In this document: one piece after another, positions 55,392 through 64,000 of the stretch
How positions within the stretch are numbered: the stretch's first letter is position 1
Layout: the number at the start of each line of letters is the position of its first letter
Origin: Streptococcus mitis
Lineage (GTDB): Bacteria > Bacillota > Bacilli > Lactobacillales > Streptococcaceae
Assembly: GCF_009496285.1 (NCBI RefSeq)
Contig: NZ_WIJK01000006.1
Span: forward strand, 1 to 64,000
Length of the DNA stretch: 64,000 nt
Direction: 5' to 3'
Translations under genes and position numbers: made by a program
The notes under the pieces: generated by a model
The model's input: only the letters and a program-made list of their open reading frames with translations
Databases searched by the model: none
What the model was told of the DNA's origin: nothing

Positions 55392-56066
55392 ATGACATAT
55401 TTAGATGCTTTTAAATCAGGGAACTTGGTATTACCAAGTGCTCTGCTCTTAAACTACAATCAACTGTTTTCATCAAGCGATGATTTCTTAGTTTGGCAAT
55501 TCTTTTACCTACAAAATACAACAGCTTTAGGGGAATTGTCCCCAAGCCAGATTGCTGAGAAAATTGGCAAGCAAGTCTTTGAAGTCAATCAAGCTATTTC
55601 GCGCTTGACAGAAAAAGGCTTACTTCAATACCGAACCATTGAACTCAATGGTGAGATAGAAGTGATTTTTGATGCGACTTTAGCTTTAGAGCGCTTAGAC
55701 CAACTTTTTGAAAAGCAAGAACCTAGCCAAGCGCTACCCGCTAAAAATGATTTGAAAGACTTGGTTGAAACCTTCCAACAAGAGCTAGGTCGTCTCTTAA
55801 GTCCTTTTGAAATCGAAGATTTAGAAAAGAGTTTGAAAGAAGACGGGACTAGTGCTGATTTGATCAAAGAAGCCCTACGTGAGGCTGTTTTGAATGGAAA
55901 ACCAAACTGGAAGTACATCCAGGCTATCCTACGAAACTGGCGTCATGAAGGCGTTAAGAGTGTAGTTCAGGTAGAGGCGAAGCGTCAGGAGAGAGAAGCG
56001 ACTAATCCTCAAAATGTTCAAGTTTCATCTGATTTTAAAAATGCCATGGACCTTTGGAAAGACTAA
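55392..56066 (+). CDS. dnaD: DnaD-domain replication protein
   Basis: A 224-residue primosomal protein. The N-terminal winged-helix domain (about residues 1-100; SPSQIAEKIGKQVFEVNQAI) and the C-terminal DnaD domain (about 125-200; with the family phrase LLSPFEIEDLEKSLKEDG and WKYIQAILRNWRHEG) are clear. DnaD helps load the helicase at oriC and at restart sites. ATG 55392 follows AAGAGGAATT; the longer frame reaches back into metA. The C-terminal tail ends DLWKD. Confidence 0.9.
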   Translation: MTYLDAFKSGNLVLPSALLLNYNQLFSSSDDFLVWQFFYLQNTTALGELSPSQIAEKIGKQVFEVNQAISRLTEKGLLQYRTIELNGEIEVIFDATLALERLDQLFEKQEPSQALPAKNDLKDLVETFQQELGRLLSPFEIEDLEKSLKEDGTSADLIKEALREAVLNGKPNWKYIQAILRNWRHEGVKSVVQVEAKRQEREATNPQNVQVSSDFKNAMDLWKD

Positions 56067-56085
56067 TGTTAAGTATTGATAATAG

Positions 56086-56136
56086 AAAAAATGCCTACAG
56101 GCTAGAAAGAAAAAATCTAGCTTGTGGGCATTTTTT
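56086..56136 (+). terminator. Terminator of dnaD
   Basis: AAAAAATGCCTACAGGCTAGA (56086-56106) pairs with TCTAGCTTGTGGGCATTTTTT (56116-56136) with two mismatched or G-U positions, ending in a T-run. It may also serve the opposite strand. Confidence 0.85.
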
Positions 56137-56144
56137 GTGTGTTT

Positions 56145-56262
56145 TATACTCAATGAAAATCAAAGAGCAAACTAGGAAGCGAGCCGCAGGTTGCTCAAAA
56201 CAATGTTTTGAGGTTGCAGATGGAAGCTGACGTGGTTTGAAGAGATTTTCGAAGAGTATTAA
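56145..56262 (-). repeat. BOX element (boxA-boxC type)
   Basis: On the minus strand the sequence reads ATACTCTTCGAAAATCTCTT then CAAACCACGTCAGC (boxA), followed by CAACCTCAAAAC and TTTGAGCAACCTGCGGCT and CTAGTTTGCTCTTTGATTTT up to CATTGAGTAT (boxC). This matches the well-known pneumococcal BOX repeat; boxB is missing. It lies between the dnaD terminator and the 3' end of the amylase gene, so it probably affects mRNA structure or stability. Confidence 0.92.
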
Positions 56263-56266
56263 TTGA

Positions 56267-57718
56267 TTAGTTAGCCAGTCCCCATACACTAAGAGAGCGT
56301 TCTGTAACTGGGAAATCTCCATAACCTTCAGCATTAATCGTTACTTGCTCAGGATGATTTGCTAGTAAATCAACAAAGGTTTGGTCAGCCCATTCTTGAC
56401 CGACGAACATGGTTTTAGAGTTTGCTTGGGCATTAGAAATCACGATGGCAAGTGGTGATTGATTTTCAGCTCCTGAACGGACCCAACCGATACAATTAGG
56501 GTCATCAAAGTAGTCCGTTTGCTCTCCATAAGCCAACTCTTTTCGAATAGCTAGCAAACGGTCAAGAACATCTTTGAAATCTTGCTGAGCATATTGACCA
56601 GAAATACCGTAGTAGTCTCCGTAAAATACACATGGAAGCCCTTCTTGACGTAGGAGAATAAGAGCGTAGGCTGCTGGTTTAAACCATTCTTCAACAGTGG
56701 ATTCAAGAGCCTGGCCACGTTGAGTATCATGATTATCGACAAAGGTTACAGCTCGGTCTGGATTGAGTTGAACTAGACTATCCTCAAAGATGGTTGTTAA
56801 ATCATAGTCTTCTCCAGCCTTGCTTGCTTCAAAGAGATTTTGGTGAAGGCGAACATCGACAAGATCAAAGCGTTCTTCAATCTTTTCAAGGTAATCCAGA
56901 TTTGCTTCCTTGTCTGGATTCCAGAATTCTCCAAAGACATAGAAATCTTGGCCATATTTTTCTTTGATATCGCGAATGAAGTTGCGCATAAAGAAAGAGT
57001 CTATGTGTTTGATTGCATCCAAACGGAAACCAGCTACACCAGTCGTTTCCATAAACCAATCTGCCCAGTCGTAGATATTTTGTATGACTTCTGGATGCTT
57101 GAAATCTAGGTCTGCATACATGAGATAGTCATAGTTGCCATTTTCGTTATCAACTAATTCCTCGTTAGCCCAGCCTTTATTATCACCTTGAATCAAATAG
57201 ATGCCAGACTTACGACGCTTGGCATCATAGTCAGTTCCAGTAAAGTGGTACCAGTGCCAGTGGAAGTCATTGTAGGTATTTTGTCGTCCGTCAAAGGTAA
57301 AACCAGTCCAGCCATTGATGGTAAAAGGTTCTCCTAGTTCCACAGTTCGATCTTCTGGATCCACTTCTATCACTTGAAAAGATTCTAAATGGTCAGCGGC
57401 TGCCTTATGATTTAAGACGATATCAGCCATTGGTTGAATCCCATGAGATTTTAAAGTTTGGATGGCATGAAGATAGTCTTCTTTAAAACCATACTTGGTA
57501 CGTACAGTACCCTTCTGATTAAATTCTCCAAGGTCAAACAAGTCATAGACGCCATAACCAACATCCTTTTCATTTGTTGCTTTAAAAGCAGGGGGCATCC
57601 AAATGTGACTAATGCCTAAGTTGGCTAGGTGTTCAGCGTCGTCAGCGAGGCGTGTCCAGTGCTGACCGTCGTGGGGGAGATACCACTCAAAATATTGCAT
57701 TAGGGTTTGATTTTTCAT
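56267..57718 (-). CDS. Cytoplasmic alpha-amylase
   Basis: A 483-residue GH13 enzyme without a signal peptide, so intracellular. The four catalytic regions are visible: ADIVLNHKA (near residue 98), GFRLDAIKHI with the nucleophile Asp (near 231), YVFGEFWNP with the acid Glu (near 261) and FVDNHDTQRG (near 326). Such enzymes digest imported maltodextrin or internal glycogen-like polymer. The promoter carries a MalR/CcpA-type palindrome, so induction by maltose is likely. ATG 57718 follows GAGGATC. Confidence 0.95.
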   Translation of the reverse strand: MKNQTLMQYFEWYLPHDGQHWTRLADDAEHLANLGISHIWMPPAFKATNEKDVGYGVYDLFDLGEFNQKGTVRTKYGFKEDYLHAIQTLKSHGIQPMADIVLNHKAAADHLESFQVIEVDPEDRTVELGEPFTINGWTGFTFDGRQNTYNDFHWHWYHFTGTDYDAKRRKSGIYLIQGDNKGWANEELVDNENGNYDYLMYADLDFKHPEVIQNIYDWADWFMETTGVAGFRLDAIKHIDSFFMRNFIRDIKEKYGQDFYVFGEFWNPDKEANLDYLEKIEERFDLVDVRLHQNLFEASKAGEDYDLTTIFEDSLVQLNPDRAVTFVDNHDTQRGQALESTVEEWFKPAAYALILLRQEGLPCVFYGDYYGISGQYAQQDFKDVLDRLLAIRKELAYGEQTDYFDDPNCIGWVRSGAENQSPLAIVISNAQANSKTMFVGQEWADQTFVDLLANHPEQVTINAEGYGDFPVTERSLSVWGLAN

Positions 57719-57750
57719 AGTTGATCCTCTTACTTACAGTGATGAGAATT

Positions 57751-57787
57751 ATTGTAGCATAAAGCCAAAGAATATGCAAACGTTTGC
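57751..57787 (-). promoter_or_regulatory. Amylase promoter with MalR/cre-type operator
   Basis: On the minus strand TTGCAT (57774-57779) and TACAAT (57751-57756) are 17 bp apart. The perfect palindrome GCAAACGTTTGC (57776-57787) overlaps the -35, within CGCAAACGTTTGCA. It matches operators of the LacI-type repressor MalR of pneumococci and also resembles a cre site for CcpA. The binding protein is inferred. Confidence 0.8.
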
Positions 57788-57928
57788 GTTATAATTAAAC
57801 TCTTTGAAATTTATGTCTATTTTTCAACTGGAAGTGTTGAAATACTATAAAAGAAAAATAGTAGGACTAATGGGAGGAAAAATTCTCTCAGATAGGGCAA
57901 GATGATGGATGAATCAATAGTTTCTATT

Positions 57929-57957
57929 TTGTGAATTGTCACAAAATTTGTTATAAT
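57929..57957 (+). promoter_or_regulatory. rlmI promoter predicting a leaderless mRNA
   Basis: TTGTGA (57929-57934) and the extended -10 TGT-TATAAT (box 57952-57957) are 17 bp apart, and the ATG lies 7 bp after the box. No ribosome site is present. The promoter overlaps a small palindrome, TTGTGAATTGTCACAA. Confidence 0.65.
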
Positions 57958-57964
57958 AGTATTT

Positions 57965-59128
57965 ATGAATAAAGTATTCGTCAGTAGACGTGTTGAAAAA
58001 AAACTAAACCAAGGTCTAGTACTTTTGGAGGAAATTGATTTTCCAGAACTATCTGAAACTAATCAAGAAGTTGAGTTATTTAGTCAAAACAAGCAGTTTT
58101 TGGGTAAGGCCTATTTATCTCGTCAAAATAAGGGGATTGGTTGGTTTGTAACGAACCAGAAGCTTTCTTTTAACCAAAACTTCTTTGAAAGTTTGTTTGA
58201 GAAAGCCAAACAAAAACGTTCTTCTTACTATCAAGATGAGTTGACAACTGCCTTTCGTTTGTTTAATCAAGAAGGCGATAGCTTTGGTGGAATGACTTTG
58301 GATCTCTACGGAGATTATGTTGTTTTCTCCTGGTATAACTCCTATGTCTATGGGCTTCGCCAAGAGATCTTAGCAGCTTTTGCTCAGGTTTTTCCTGAAG
58401 TCTTAGGTGCTTATGAAAAGGTTCGTTTTAAAGGTCTAGACTATGAGTCTGCCCCTATCTATGGTCAAGAAGCACCAGAAAATTTTACAGTTCTTGAGAA
58501 TGGAGTTCTCTATCAAGTCTTTATGAATGACGGTCTTATGACAGGCATCTTCTTGGACCAACATGAAGTGCGTGGTAGCTTGGTGGATGGTTTAGCTATG
58601 GGGAAATCCTTGCTTAATATGTTTTCCTACACAGCAGCTTTCTCAGTTGCTGCAGCTATGGGGGGAGCTAGTGAAACAACCTCTGTAGACCTAGCCAAAC
58701 GTTCAAGAGAACTGTCAGAAGCTCATTTTCATGCCAATGGACTCAGTCTTGACAGTCATCGTTTCATTGTTATGGATGTCTTTGAATACTTTAAATACGC
58801 TAAACGTAAGGGCTTATCTTATGATGTGATCGTTCTGGATCCACCTAGCTTTGCCCGTAATAAAAAGCAAACTTTCTCTGTAGCTAAGGACTATCACAAG
58901 TTGATTTCCCAGAGTTTAGAGATTTTAAATCCGGGAGGTATGATCATTGCTAGCACCAATGCTGCCAATGTTTCCCGTCAAAAATTTATAGAACAAATCG
59001 ACAAAGGATTCGCAGGAAGAAAATATCAGGTTCTTCAAAAGTATGGACTTCCAGCAGACTTTGTCTACAATGAAAAAGATGAAAGTAGTAATTACCTCAA
59101 GGTGATTAGCATGAAGGTAACTAAATGA
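57965..59128 (+). CDS. rlmI: 23S rRNA methyltransferase (RlmI-like, class I SAM)
   Basis: A 387-residue enzyme of the RlmI/YwbD group. A short N-terminal PUA-type domain (about residues 1-75), then the EEHD-like linker, then the methyltransferase domain: FLDQHEVRG near 200, SAM motif [19 protein letters not shown] near 217, and the catalytic [15 protein letters not shown] near 292. RlmI makes m5C1962 in 23S rRNA in E. coli; Firmicute specificity is not certain. It overlaps aroD by 4 bp (ATGA). Confidence 0.88.
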   Translation: MNKVFVSRRVEKKLNQGLVLLEEIDFPELSETNQEVELFSQNKQFLGKAYLSRQNKGIGWFVTNQKLSFNQNFFESLFEKAKQKRSSYYQDELTTAFRLFNQEGDSFGGMTLDLYGDYVVFSWYNSYVYGLRQEILAAFAQVFPEVLGAYEKVRFKGLDYESAPIYGQEAPENFTVLENGVLYQVFMNDGLMTGIFLDQHEVRGSLVDGLAMGKSLLNMFSYTAAFSVAAAMGGASETTSVDLAKRSRELSEAHFHANGLSLDSHRFIVMDVFEYFKYAKRKGLSYDVIVLDPPSFARNKKQTFSVAKDYHKLISQSLEILNPGGMIIASTNAANVSRQKFIEQIDKGFAGRKYQVLQKYGLPADFVYNEKDESSNYLKVISMKVTK

Positions 59129-59802
59129 AATTAGTCGTTTCAGTAATGCCAAAGAGTTTGGAAGAGGCGCAAGGAATCGATGCCATGCGGTATATTGATG
59201 CTGATATCATTGAGTGGCGTGCCGATTTCCTACCAAAGGAAGCTATTTTACAGGTAGCCCCAGCTATTTTTGAAAAATTTGCAGGCCGTGAACTCCTCTT
59301 TACCCTGCGAACTCGTGCTGAGGGAGGCGAGATCGATTTGGATTCGGCAGAGTATGTCCAAATTATCAAAGATGTAGCTCAACTCTATCAACCAGAATAT
59401 ATTGATTTTGAGTATTTTGCTCACAAGGATGTTTTTGAGCAGATGCTAGATTTTCCAAATTTGGTTTTGAGTTACCATAATTTCCAGGAAACTCCAGATA
59501 ATATGATGGAAATTTTGTCAGAACTAACTAGCCTAACTCCGAAAGTAGTTAAGGTATCTGTAATGGCACATACAGCACAAGATGTATTAGACCTCATGAA
59601 TTTCACACGAGGATTTAAAACTCTCAACCCTGAACAAGAATATGTAACTATTTCTATGGGCAAAGTGGGTAAGGTATCTCGTATCACTTCAGATGTAACG
59701 GGTTCAAGTTGGTCATTTGCAAGTTTAGATGCAGCAAGTGCCCCAGGACAAATCTCACTCTCCAATATGGTAAAAATTCGGGAGATTTTGAATGAAGATT
59801 AA
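59125..59802 (+). CDS. aroD: 3-dehydroquinate dehydratase, type I
   Basis: A 225-residue class I enzyme that dehydrates 3-dehydroquinate by a Schiff base. The Schiff-base lysine is in [11 protein letters not shown] (near residue 143), the catalytic His in [10 protein letters not shown] (near 118) and the Arg in [12 protein letters not shown]. It is the first gene of the shikimate operon aroD-aroE-aroB-aroC-tyrA and overlaps rlmI and aroE, so translation is coupled along the line. Confidence 0.95.
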   Translation: MKLVVSVMPKSLEEAQGIDAMRYIDADIIEWRADFLPKEAILQVAPAIFEKFAGRELLFTLRTRAEGGEIDLDSAEYVQIIKDVAQLYQPEYIDFEYFAHKDVFEQMLDFPNLVLSYHNFQETPDNMMEILSELTSLTPKVVKVSVMAHTAQDVLDLMNFTRGFKTLNPEQEYVTISMGKVGKVSRITSDVTGSSWSFASLDAASAPGQISLSNMVKIREILNED

Positions 59803-60646
59803 TGGCTACACACGTCTGGCAGCTGTGGTCGCAAATCCTATCAAACATTCCATTTCTCCTTTCATTCATAATAGTGCTTTTGAGGCAACAGAGACAAACG
59901 GTGTCTATCTAGCCTGGGAGGTTGAAGCGACTGACTTGGCAGAAACAGTTGCAAATATTCGTCGCTATCAGATGTATGGAATCAATCTTTCTATGCCCTA
60001 CAAGGAGCAGGTTATTCCTTATTTGGATCAATTGAGTGAAGAAGCTCGTTTGATTGGTGCTGTCAATACAGTGGTGAATCGAGAGGGAACTTTAATCGGA
60101 TATAACACAGATGGCAAGGGATTTTTTAAGAGCTTGCCTTCTTTTAAAATATCTGGGAAAAGAATGGTATTGTTAGGAGCAGGCGGTGCAGCCAAGGCAA
60201 TTTTGGCGCAGGCAATTTTGGATGGAGTCAGTCAAGTTTCTGTCTCTGTACGTTCGGCTTCAATAGAAAAAACAAGACCTTACTTAGAAAAACTACAAAA
60301 TGAAACAGGATTTAAAGTAGATTTATTTGCTTTAGAAGATGTTTCTGAACTGCAAGCAAGGATAATTGATTCGGATTTACTGGTAAATGCGACTAGTGTT
60401 GGCATGGATGGAGTATCTCTGCCAATCCCAGCAAGTGTCGCTTTACCAGAGAAGCTCTTGGTAGCAGATGTGATTTATCAACCCTTTGAAACACCATTTT
60501 TAAAGTGGGCAAGAAACCAGGGAAATCAATCTATCAATGGCCTTGGCATGCTGCTTTACCAAGCTGCTGAAGCTTTTGAGTTATGGACAGGCAAGGAAAT
60601 GCCAATAGATCAAATCTGGGAATTATTAACACAAAAGTACCAATAA
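59792..60646 (+). CDS. aroE: Shikimate dehydrogenase
   Basis: A 284-residue NADPH-dependent enzyme reducing 3-dehydroshikimate. Substrate-binding residues are in [10 protein letters not shown] and [10 protein letters not shown] (catalytic Lys), followed by [10 protein letters not shown], and the NADP-binding [12 protein letters not shown] near residue 127. Its start overlaps the aroD stop region by 11 bp. The length and motif order fit AroE rather than the quinate-type YdiB. Confidence 0.95.
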   Translation: MKINGYTRLAAVVANPIKHSISPFIHNSAFEATETNGVYLAWEVEATDLAETVANIRRYQMYGINLSMPYKEQVIPYLDQLSEEARLIGAVNTVVNREGTLIGYNTDGKGFFKSLPSFKISGKRMVLLGAGGAAKAILAQAILDGVSQVSVSVRSASIEKTRPYLEKLQNETGFKVDLFALEDVSELQARIIDSDLLVNATSVGMDGVSLPIPASVALPEKLLVADVIYQPFETPFLKWARNQGNQSINGLGMLLYQAAEAFELWTGKEMPIDQIWELLTQKYQ

Positions 60647-60664
60647 AGAAAAAGGAGACCTGCT

Positions 60665-61732
60665 ATGAAAATTAGAATAGACCTTCCACATCATCCTTAC
60701 GATATTCAGATTGAAAAAGGATGCTTGTCTCAAGCGGGGAAATGGTTGCGCGAACTTTGGCAACCACAAAAAATTGTTATCATAACGGATAACCATGTGG
60801 CTTCTCTCTATGCAGAAAAAGTAAAATTGAGCTTAGAGGATGCTGGTTTTCAAGTGGCAGTTTTTGACTTTCTAGAGGGTGAAGAGCGAAAAAATCTAAC
60901 CACAGTTCAAAAGGCTTATGAATTTCTAGTTAAGCAAGACTTGACTCGCAGTGACGGCATCGTAGCTCTAGGTGGCGGAGTTGTCGGAGACTTAGCTGGC
61001 TTTGTAGCCTCAACCTATATGCGAGGTATTCACTTTGTCCAAATTCCGACTAGCTTGACAGCTCAAGTGGACTCTTCAATCGGTGGTAAGACAGGAGTAA
61101 ATACGCCTTTTGCCAAGAATATGGTGGGAACTTTTGCCCAGCCAGATGGCGTTTTGATTGATCCAACAGTTCTTGAAACTCTAGGTAAGCGAGAGTTGAT
61201 TGAAGGAATGGGTGAAGTCATCAAGTATGGCTTAATTGAAGATCCAGAACTCTGGGACTTATTATCTGAAATGGATGGTTCTTTAGAGAGTATTTTGGAG
61301 CATTCAGAGAGTTTGATTGATCATTCTTGCCAGGTGAAGCGAAAGATGGTAGTTGAGGATGAATTGGACAATGGCATTCGTCTGTATCTCAACTTTGGTC
61401 ATACAATCGGTCATGCTATTGAAGCAACTGCTGGTTACGGAAAAATCATGCACGGTGAGGCAGTGGCTATGGGAATGGTTCAGGTCTCTAAGGTAGCCGA
61501 AGAAAAAGGCCTCATGCCAGCTGGAATAACCCAGTCTATCCGAGAGATGTGTCAGAAGTTTGGTCTTCCTGTTGATTATGAAAACTGGGATCTTGACAAG
61601 CTCTATCAGGCTTTGACTCATGACAAAAAAGCGCGTGGCAATACCATGAAATTAGTTTTGGTACCTGAGCTTGGTTCAGCGATGATTCACCCAGTTTCTC
61701 TCGAAGAAATGAAAGCTTACTTAGTAAAATAA
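60665..61732 (+). CDS. aroB: 3-dehydroquinate synthase
   Basis: A 355-residue NAD- and metal-dependent cyclase that converts DAHP to 3-dehydroquinate. The nucleotide-binding [14 protein letters not shown] (near residue 102), the loop [18 protein letters not shown] and the metal-binding [11 protein letters not shown] and [10 protein letters not shown] are intact. It follows aroE by 18 bp with AAAGGAGACC before the ATG. Gene order in this operon is the usual streptococcal one. Confidence 0.96.
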   Translation: MKIRIDLPHHPYDIQIEKGCLSQAGKWLRELWQPQKIVIITDNHVASLYAEKVKLSLEDAGFQVAVFDFLEGEERKNLTTVQKAYEFLVKQDLTRSDGIVALGGGVVGDLAGFVASTYMRGIHFVQIPTSLTAQVDSSIGGKTGVNTPFAKNMVGTFAQPDGVLIDPTVLETLGKRELIEGMGEVIKYGLIEDPELWDLLSEMDGSLESILEHSESLIDHSCQVKRKMVVEDELDNGIRLYLNFGHTIGHAIEATAGYGKIMHGEAVAMGMVQVSKVAEEKGLMPAGITQSIREMCQKFGLPVDYENWDLDKLYQALTHDKKARGNTMKLVLVPELGSAMIHPVSLEEMKAYLVK

Positions 61733-61741
61733 GGAGAATGT

Positions 61742-62908
61742 ATGAGATATTTAACAGCAGGAGAATCACATGGTCCTCGTCTGACAGCAATTATTGAAGG
61801 AATTCCAGCAGGACTGCCTTTGACTGCAGAAGATATCAATGAGGATCTCAAACGTCGCCAAGGCGGTTACGGTCGTGGTGGACGTATGAAAATCGAGAGT
61901 GATCAGGTTGTCTTCACTTCTGGAGTTCGTCATGGTAAGACGACAGGTGCTCCCATTACCATGGATGTCATTAACAAAGACCATCAAAAATGGCTGGATA
62001 TCATGTCTGCCGAGGATATTGAGGATAAACTTAAAAGCAAACGAAAAATCACTCATCCTCGCCCAGGTCACGCAGATTTAGTTGGTGGGATTAAATACCG
62101 CTTTGATGACTTGCGAAATTCTTTGGAACGTTCATCTGCCCGTGAAACAACTATGCGGGTTGCAGTTGGAGCAGTAGCCAAGCGACTTTTAGCTGAGCTT
62201 GATATCGAAATTGCCAACCATGTTGTTGTTTTTGGCGGCAAGGAAATCGATGTTCCAGAAAACTTAACAGTTTTAGAGATTAAAAAACTGGCTGCTCAAT
62301 CAGAAGTTTCTATCGTTAACCAAGAACGTGAGCAGGAGATCAAGGATTATATTGATCAGATTAAACGTGATGGAGATACTATTGGTGGTGTTGTCGAAAC
62401 AGTTGTGGGTGGTGTTCCTGTTGGTCTGGGTTCTTATGTTCAATGGGATCGCAAACTAGATGCGAGACTAGCTCAAGCAGTTATTTCAATCAACGCCTTT
62501 AAGGGTGTGGAGTTTGGACTAGGCTTTAAAGCAGGTTATCTCAAGGGTAGTCAAGTCATGGATGAAATTCTCTGGTCTAAAGAAGAAGGCTATACTCGTC
62601 GAACGAATAACCTTGGAGGTTTTGAAGGTGGCATGACCAATGGCCAACCGATTATTGTTCGTGGGGTCATGAAACCAATTCCGACTCTCTATAAGCCATT
62701 AATGAGTGTCGATATTGAAACCCATGAGCCTTATAAGGCAACGGTGGAGAGAAGTGATCCAACCGCTCTTCCAGCAGCAGGTGTTGTTATGGAAGCAGTT
62801 GTAGCAACAGTTTTGGCTCAAGAAATCCTTGAGAAATTCTCCTCTGATAATCTGGAAGAATTAAAAGAAGCTGTTGCGAAACATCGGGAGTATACAAAGA
62901 ATTATTAA
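61742..62908 (+). CDS. aroC: Chorismate synthase
   Basis: A 388-residue FMN-dependent enzyme forming chorismate from EPSP. The three signatures are seen: [14 protein letters not shown] (near residue 7), [19 protein letters not shown] (near 130) and the C-terminal [19 protein letters not shown]. It follows aroB by 9 bp with AAGGAGAATGT before the start. Chorismate is then used by TyrA in tyrosine synthesis and other branches. Confidence 0.97.
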   Translation: MRYLTAGESHGPRLTAIIEGIPAGLPLTAEDINEDLKRRQGGYGRGGRMKIESDQVVFTSGVRHGKTTGAPITMDVINKDHQKWLDIMSAEDIEDKLKSKRKITHPRPGHADLVGGIKYRFDDLRNSLERSSARETTMRVAVGAVAKRLLAELDIEIANHVVVFGGKEIDVPENLTVLEIKKLAAQSEVSIVNQEREQEIKDYIDQIKRDGDTIGGVVETVVGGVPVGLGSYVQWDRKLDARLAQAVISINAFKGVEFGLGFKAGYLKGSQVMDEILWSKEEGYTRRTNNLGGFEGGMTNGQPIIVRGVMKPIPTLYKPLMSVDIETHEPYKATVERSDPTALPAAGVVMEAVVATVLAQEILEKFSSDNLEELKEAVAKHREYTKNY

Positions 62909-62917
62909 GGAGTTCTT

Positions 62918-64000
62918 ATGGCTAAAACCATCTATATCGCAGGATTGGGTTTGATTGGTGCTTCCATGGCACTCGGAATCAAGCGGGATCATCCTGATTA
63001 TGAAATTTTAGGATACAATCGTAGTCAAACGTCTAGAGATATTGCCTTGGAGAGAGGAATGATTGACCGTGCGACGGATGATTTTGCCAGTTTTGCTCCA
63101 CTTGCAGACGTCATCATTCTTACCCTGCCAATCAAGCAAACCATTGCTTTTTTACAAGAATTGGCAACTTTGGAACTAAAAGAAGGTGTCATTATTTCTG
63201 ATGCTGGATCGACCAAGTCAGCTATCGTGGTTACAGCTGAGAACTGTTTTGCAGATAAGCCTGTTCGCTTTGTAGGGGCTCATCCTATGGCAGGTAGTCA
63301 TAAGACAGGAGCGGCTTCTGCCGATGTTAATCTTTTTGAAAATGCCTACTATATCTTTACGCCATCAAGTTTAACTAGTCCTGACACGCTTGAAGAAATG
63401 AAGGACTTGCTGTCAGGTTTGCACGCTCGTTTCATTGAAATCGATGCTGAAGAGCATGACAGAGTGACTTCTCAGATCAGTCATTTTCCTCATATCTTAG
63501 CATCAGGTTTGATGGAACAAACTGCTAGTTATGCTGAAGAGCATGAGATGGCCCGACGTTTTGCGGCAGGTGGTTTCCGTGATATGACTCGAATCGCCGA
63601 AAGTGAGCCAGGCATGTGGACTTCTATCCTCTTATCTAATCGAGAGACTATTATTGAACGCATCGAGGATTTCAAGGGTCGTTTGGACGAGATTGAGCAA
63701 GCAATCAGCAAGGGTGATGAAAACCAAATCTGGAACTTTTTCAATCAAGCGCGTGAGCAACGCCAAGCTATGGAAATCCATAAACGAGGAGGAGTAGATA
63801 GCTCATTTGACCTCTATGTCGATGTTCCCGATGAGGAAGATGTTATCTTGCGCATCTTGGAATTGCTAAGAGGAACTTCCTTGGTCAATATCCATATCAA
63901 TGAGGAAAACCGTGAAGATATTCACGGGATTCTGCAAATTTCCTTTAAGAATGCTCAGGATTTAAAACGAGCTGAGCAAGTCATTACAGAAAATACAAAT
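62918..64000 (+). CDS. tyrA: Prephenate dehydrogenase, cut at window end
   Basis: 361 codons are open to the last base. NAD-binding IAGLGLIGASMALGI is at residues 7-21, the catalytic region FVGAHPMAGSHKTGA near 119-133 and SQISHFPHILASGL near 187. The C-terminal part (from about residue 295, FDLYVDVPDEEDVILRIL) is an ACT-type domain, suggesting feedback control by tyrosine. The enzyme oxidises prephenate to hydroxyphenylpyruvate. ATG 62918 follows AAGGAGTTCTT, 9 bp after aroC. Only a few residues are likely missing. Confidence 0.93.
   Translation, partial: MAKTIYIAGLGLIGASMALGIKRDHPDYEILGYNRSQTSRDIALERGMIDRATDDFASFAPLADVIILTLPIKQTIAFLQELATLELKEGVIISDAGSTKSAIVVTAENCFADKPVRFVGAHPMAGSHKTGAASADVNLFENAYYIFTPSSLTSPDTLEEMKDLLSGLHARFIEIDAEEHDRVTSQISHFPHILASGLMEQTASYAEEHEMARRFAAGGFRDMTRIAESEPGMWTSILLSNRETIIERIEDFKGRLDEIEQAISKGDENQIWNFFNQAREQRQAMEIHKRGGVDSSFDLYVDVPDEEDVILRILELLRGTSLVNIHINEENREDIHGILQISFKNAQDLKRAEQVITENTN

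Overview
The window looks like a chromosome segment of a mitis-group Streptococcus (S. mitis, S. oralis, S. infantis or S. pneumoniae type). The evidence is low-GC Gram-positive gene content, strong AGGAGG ribosome sites, YSIRK-type surface proteins, a BOX element, extended -10 promoters, and housekeeping clusters familiar from pneumococci (hprK-lgt, cdaA-cdaR-glmM, dapB-cca-ABC-F, aroD-aroE-aroB-aroC-tyrA). The species cannot be fixed from the sequence alone.

Region 1 (1-10 kb, minus strand) holds two very large YSIRK cell-surface proteins. The first loses its C-terminus at the window edge. The second is 1,908 residues: a lipase-like head with a calcium-type motif, then G5-like repeats in a 786-bp tandem array, then an unusual LPILG sorting motif. 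Both genes share a proline/glycine-rich spacer module. An IS3-family transposase scrap lies between them.

Region 2 (10-37 kb) is ordinary core genome: envelope and carbon control (lgt, hprK, nagB), a CapA-like gene broken by an in-frame stop, def, a SpoU rRNA methyltransferase, trxB, an amino-acid ABC transporter, DNA repair, pdxS/pdxT, cmk, a ferredoxin, galE, a glycosyltransferase, trmK, a P-type ATPase and an acyltransferase. Two near-identical intergenic repeats of about 180 bp stand in opposite orientation at 19.1 and 26.5 kb.

Region 3 (37.2-43.5 kb) is the accessory part: a tRNA-Thr, a promoter-to-terminator unit that looks like a small RNA of about 140 nt, a complete IS200-type element, then an AT-rich five-gene operon. 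That operon encodes a lantibiotic-immunity-type ABC transporter (LanF, LanE, LanG) and its own two-component system (LanR, LanK). No lantibiotic precursor or modification gene is present, so it looks like an orphan self-protection or resistance module.

Region 4 (43.5-64 kb) is core again: ferredoxin-NADP reductase, c-di-AMP synthesis with glmM, dapB, cca, an ABC-F protein, a small membrane-protein gene broken by a stop codon, apt, metA, dnaD, a BOX element, a cytoplasmic alpha-amylase, rlmI and the shikimate operon running off the right edge in tyrA.

Regulatory signals read from the sequence include a NagR-type operator in the nagB promoter spacer, a MalR/CcpA-type palindrome at the amylase promoter, an MtaR-type met box at metA, and three genes (rlmB-like, ferredoxin, rlmI) whose -10 box lies 6-7 nt before the start codon, which predicts leaderless mRNAs.
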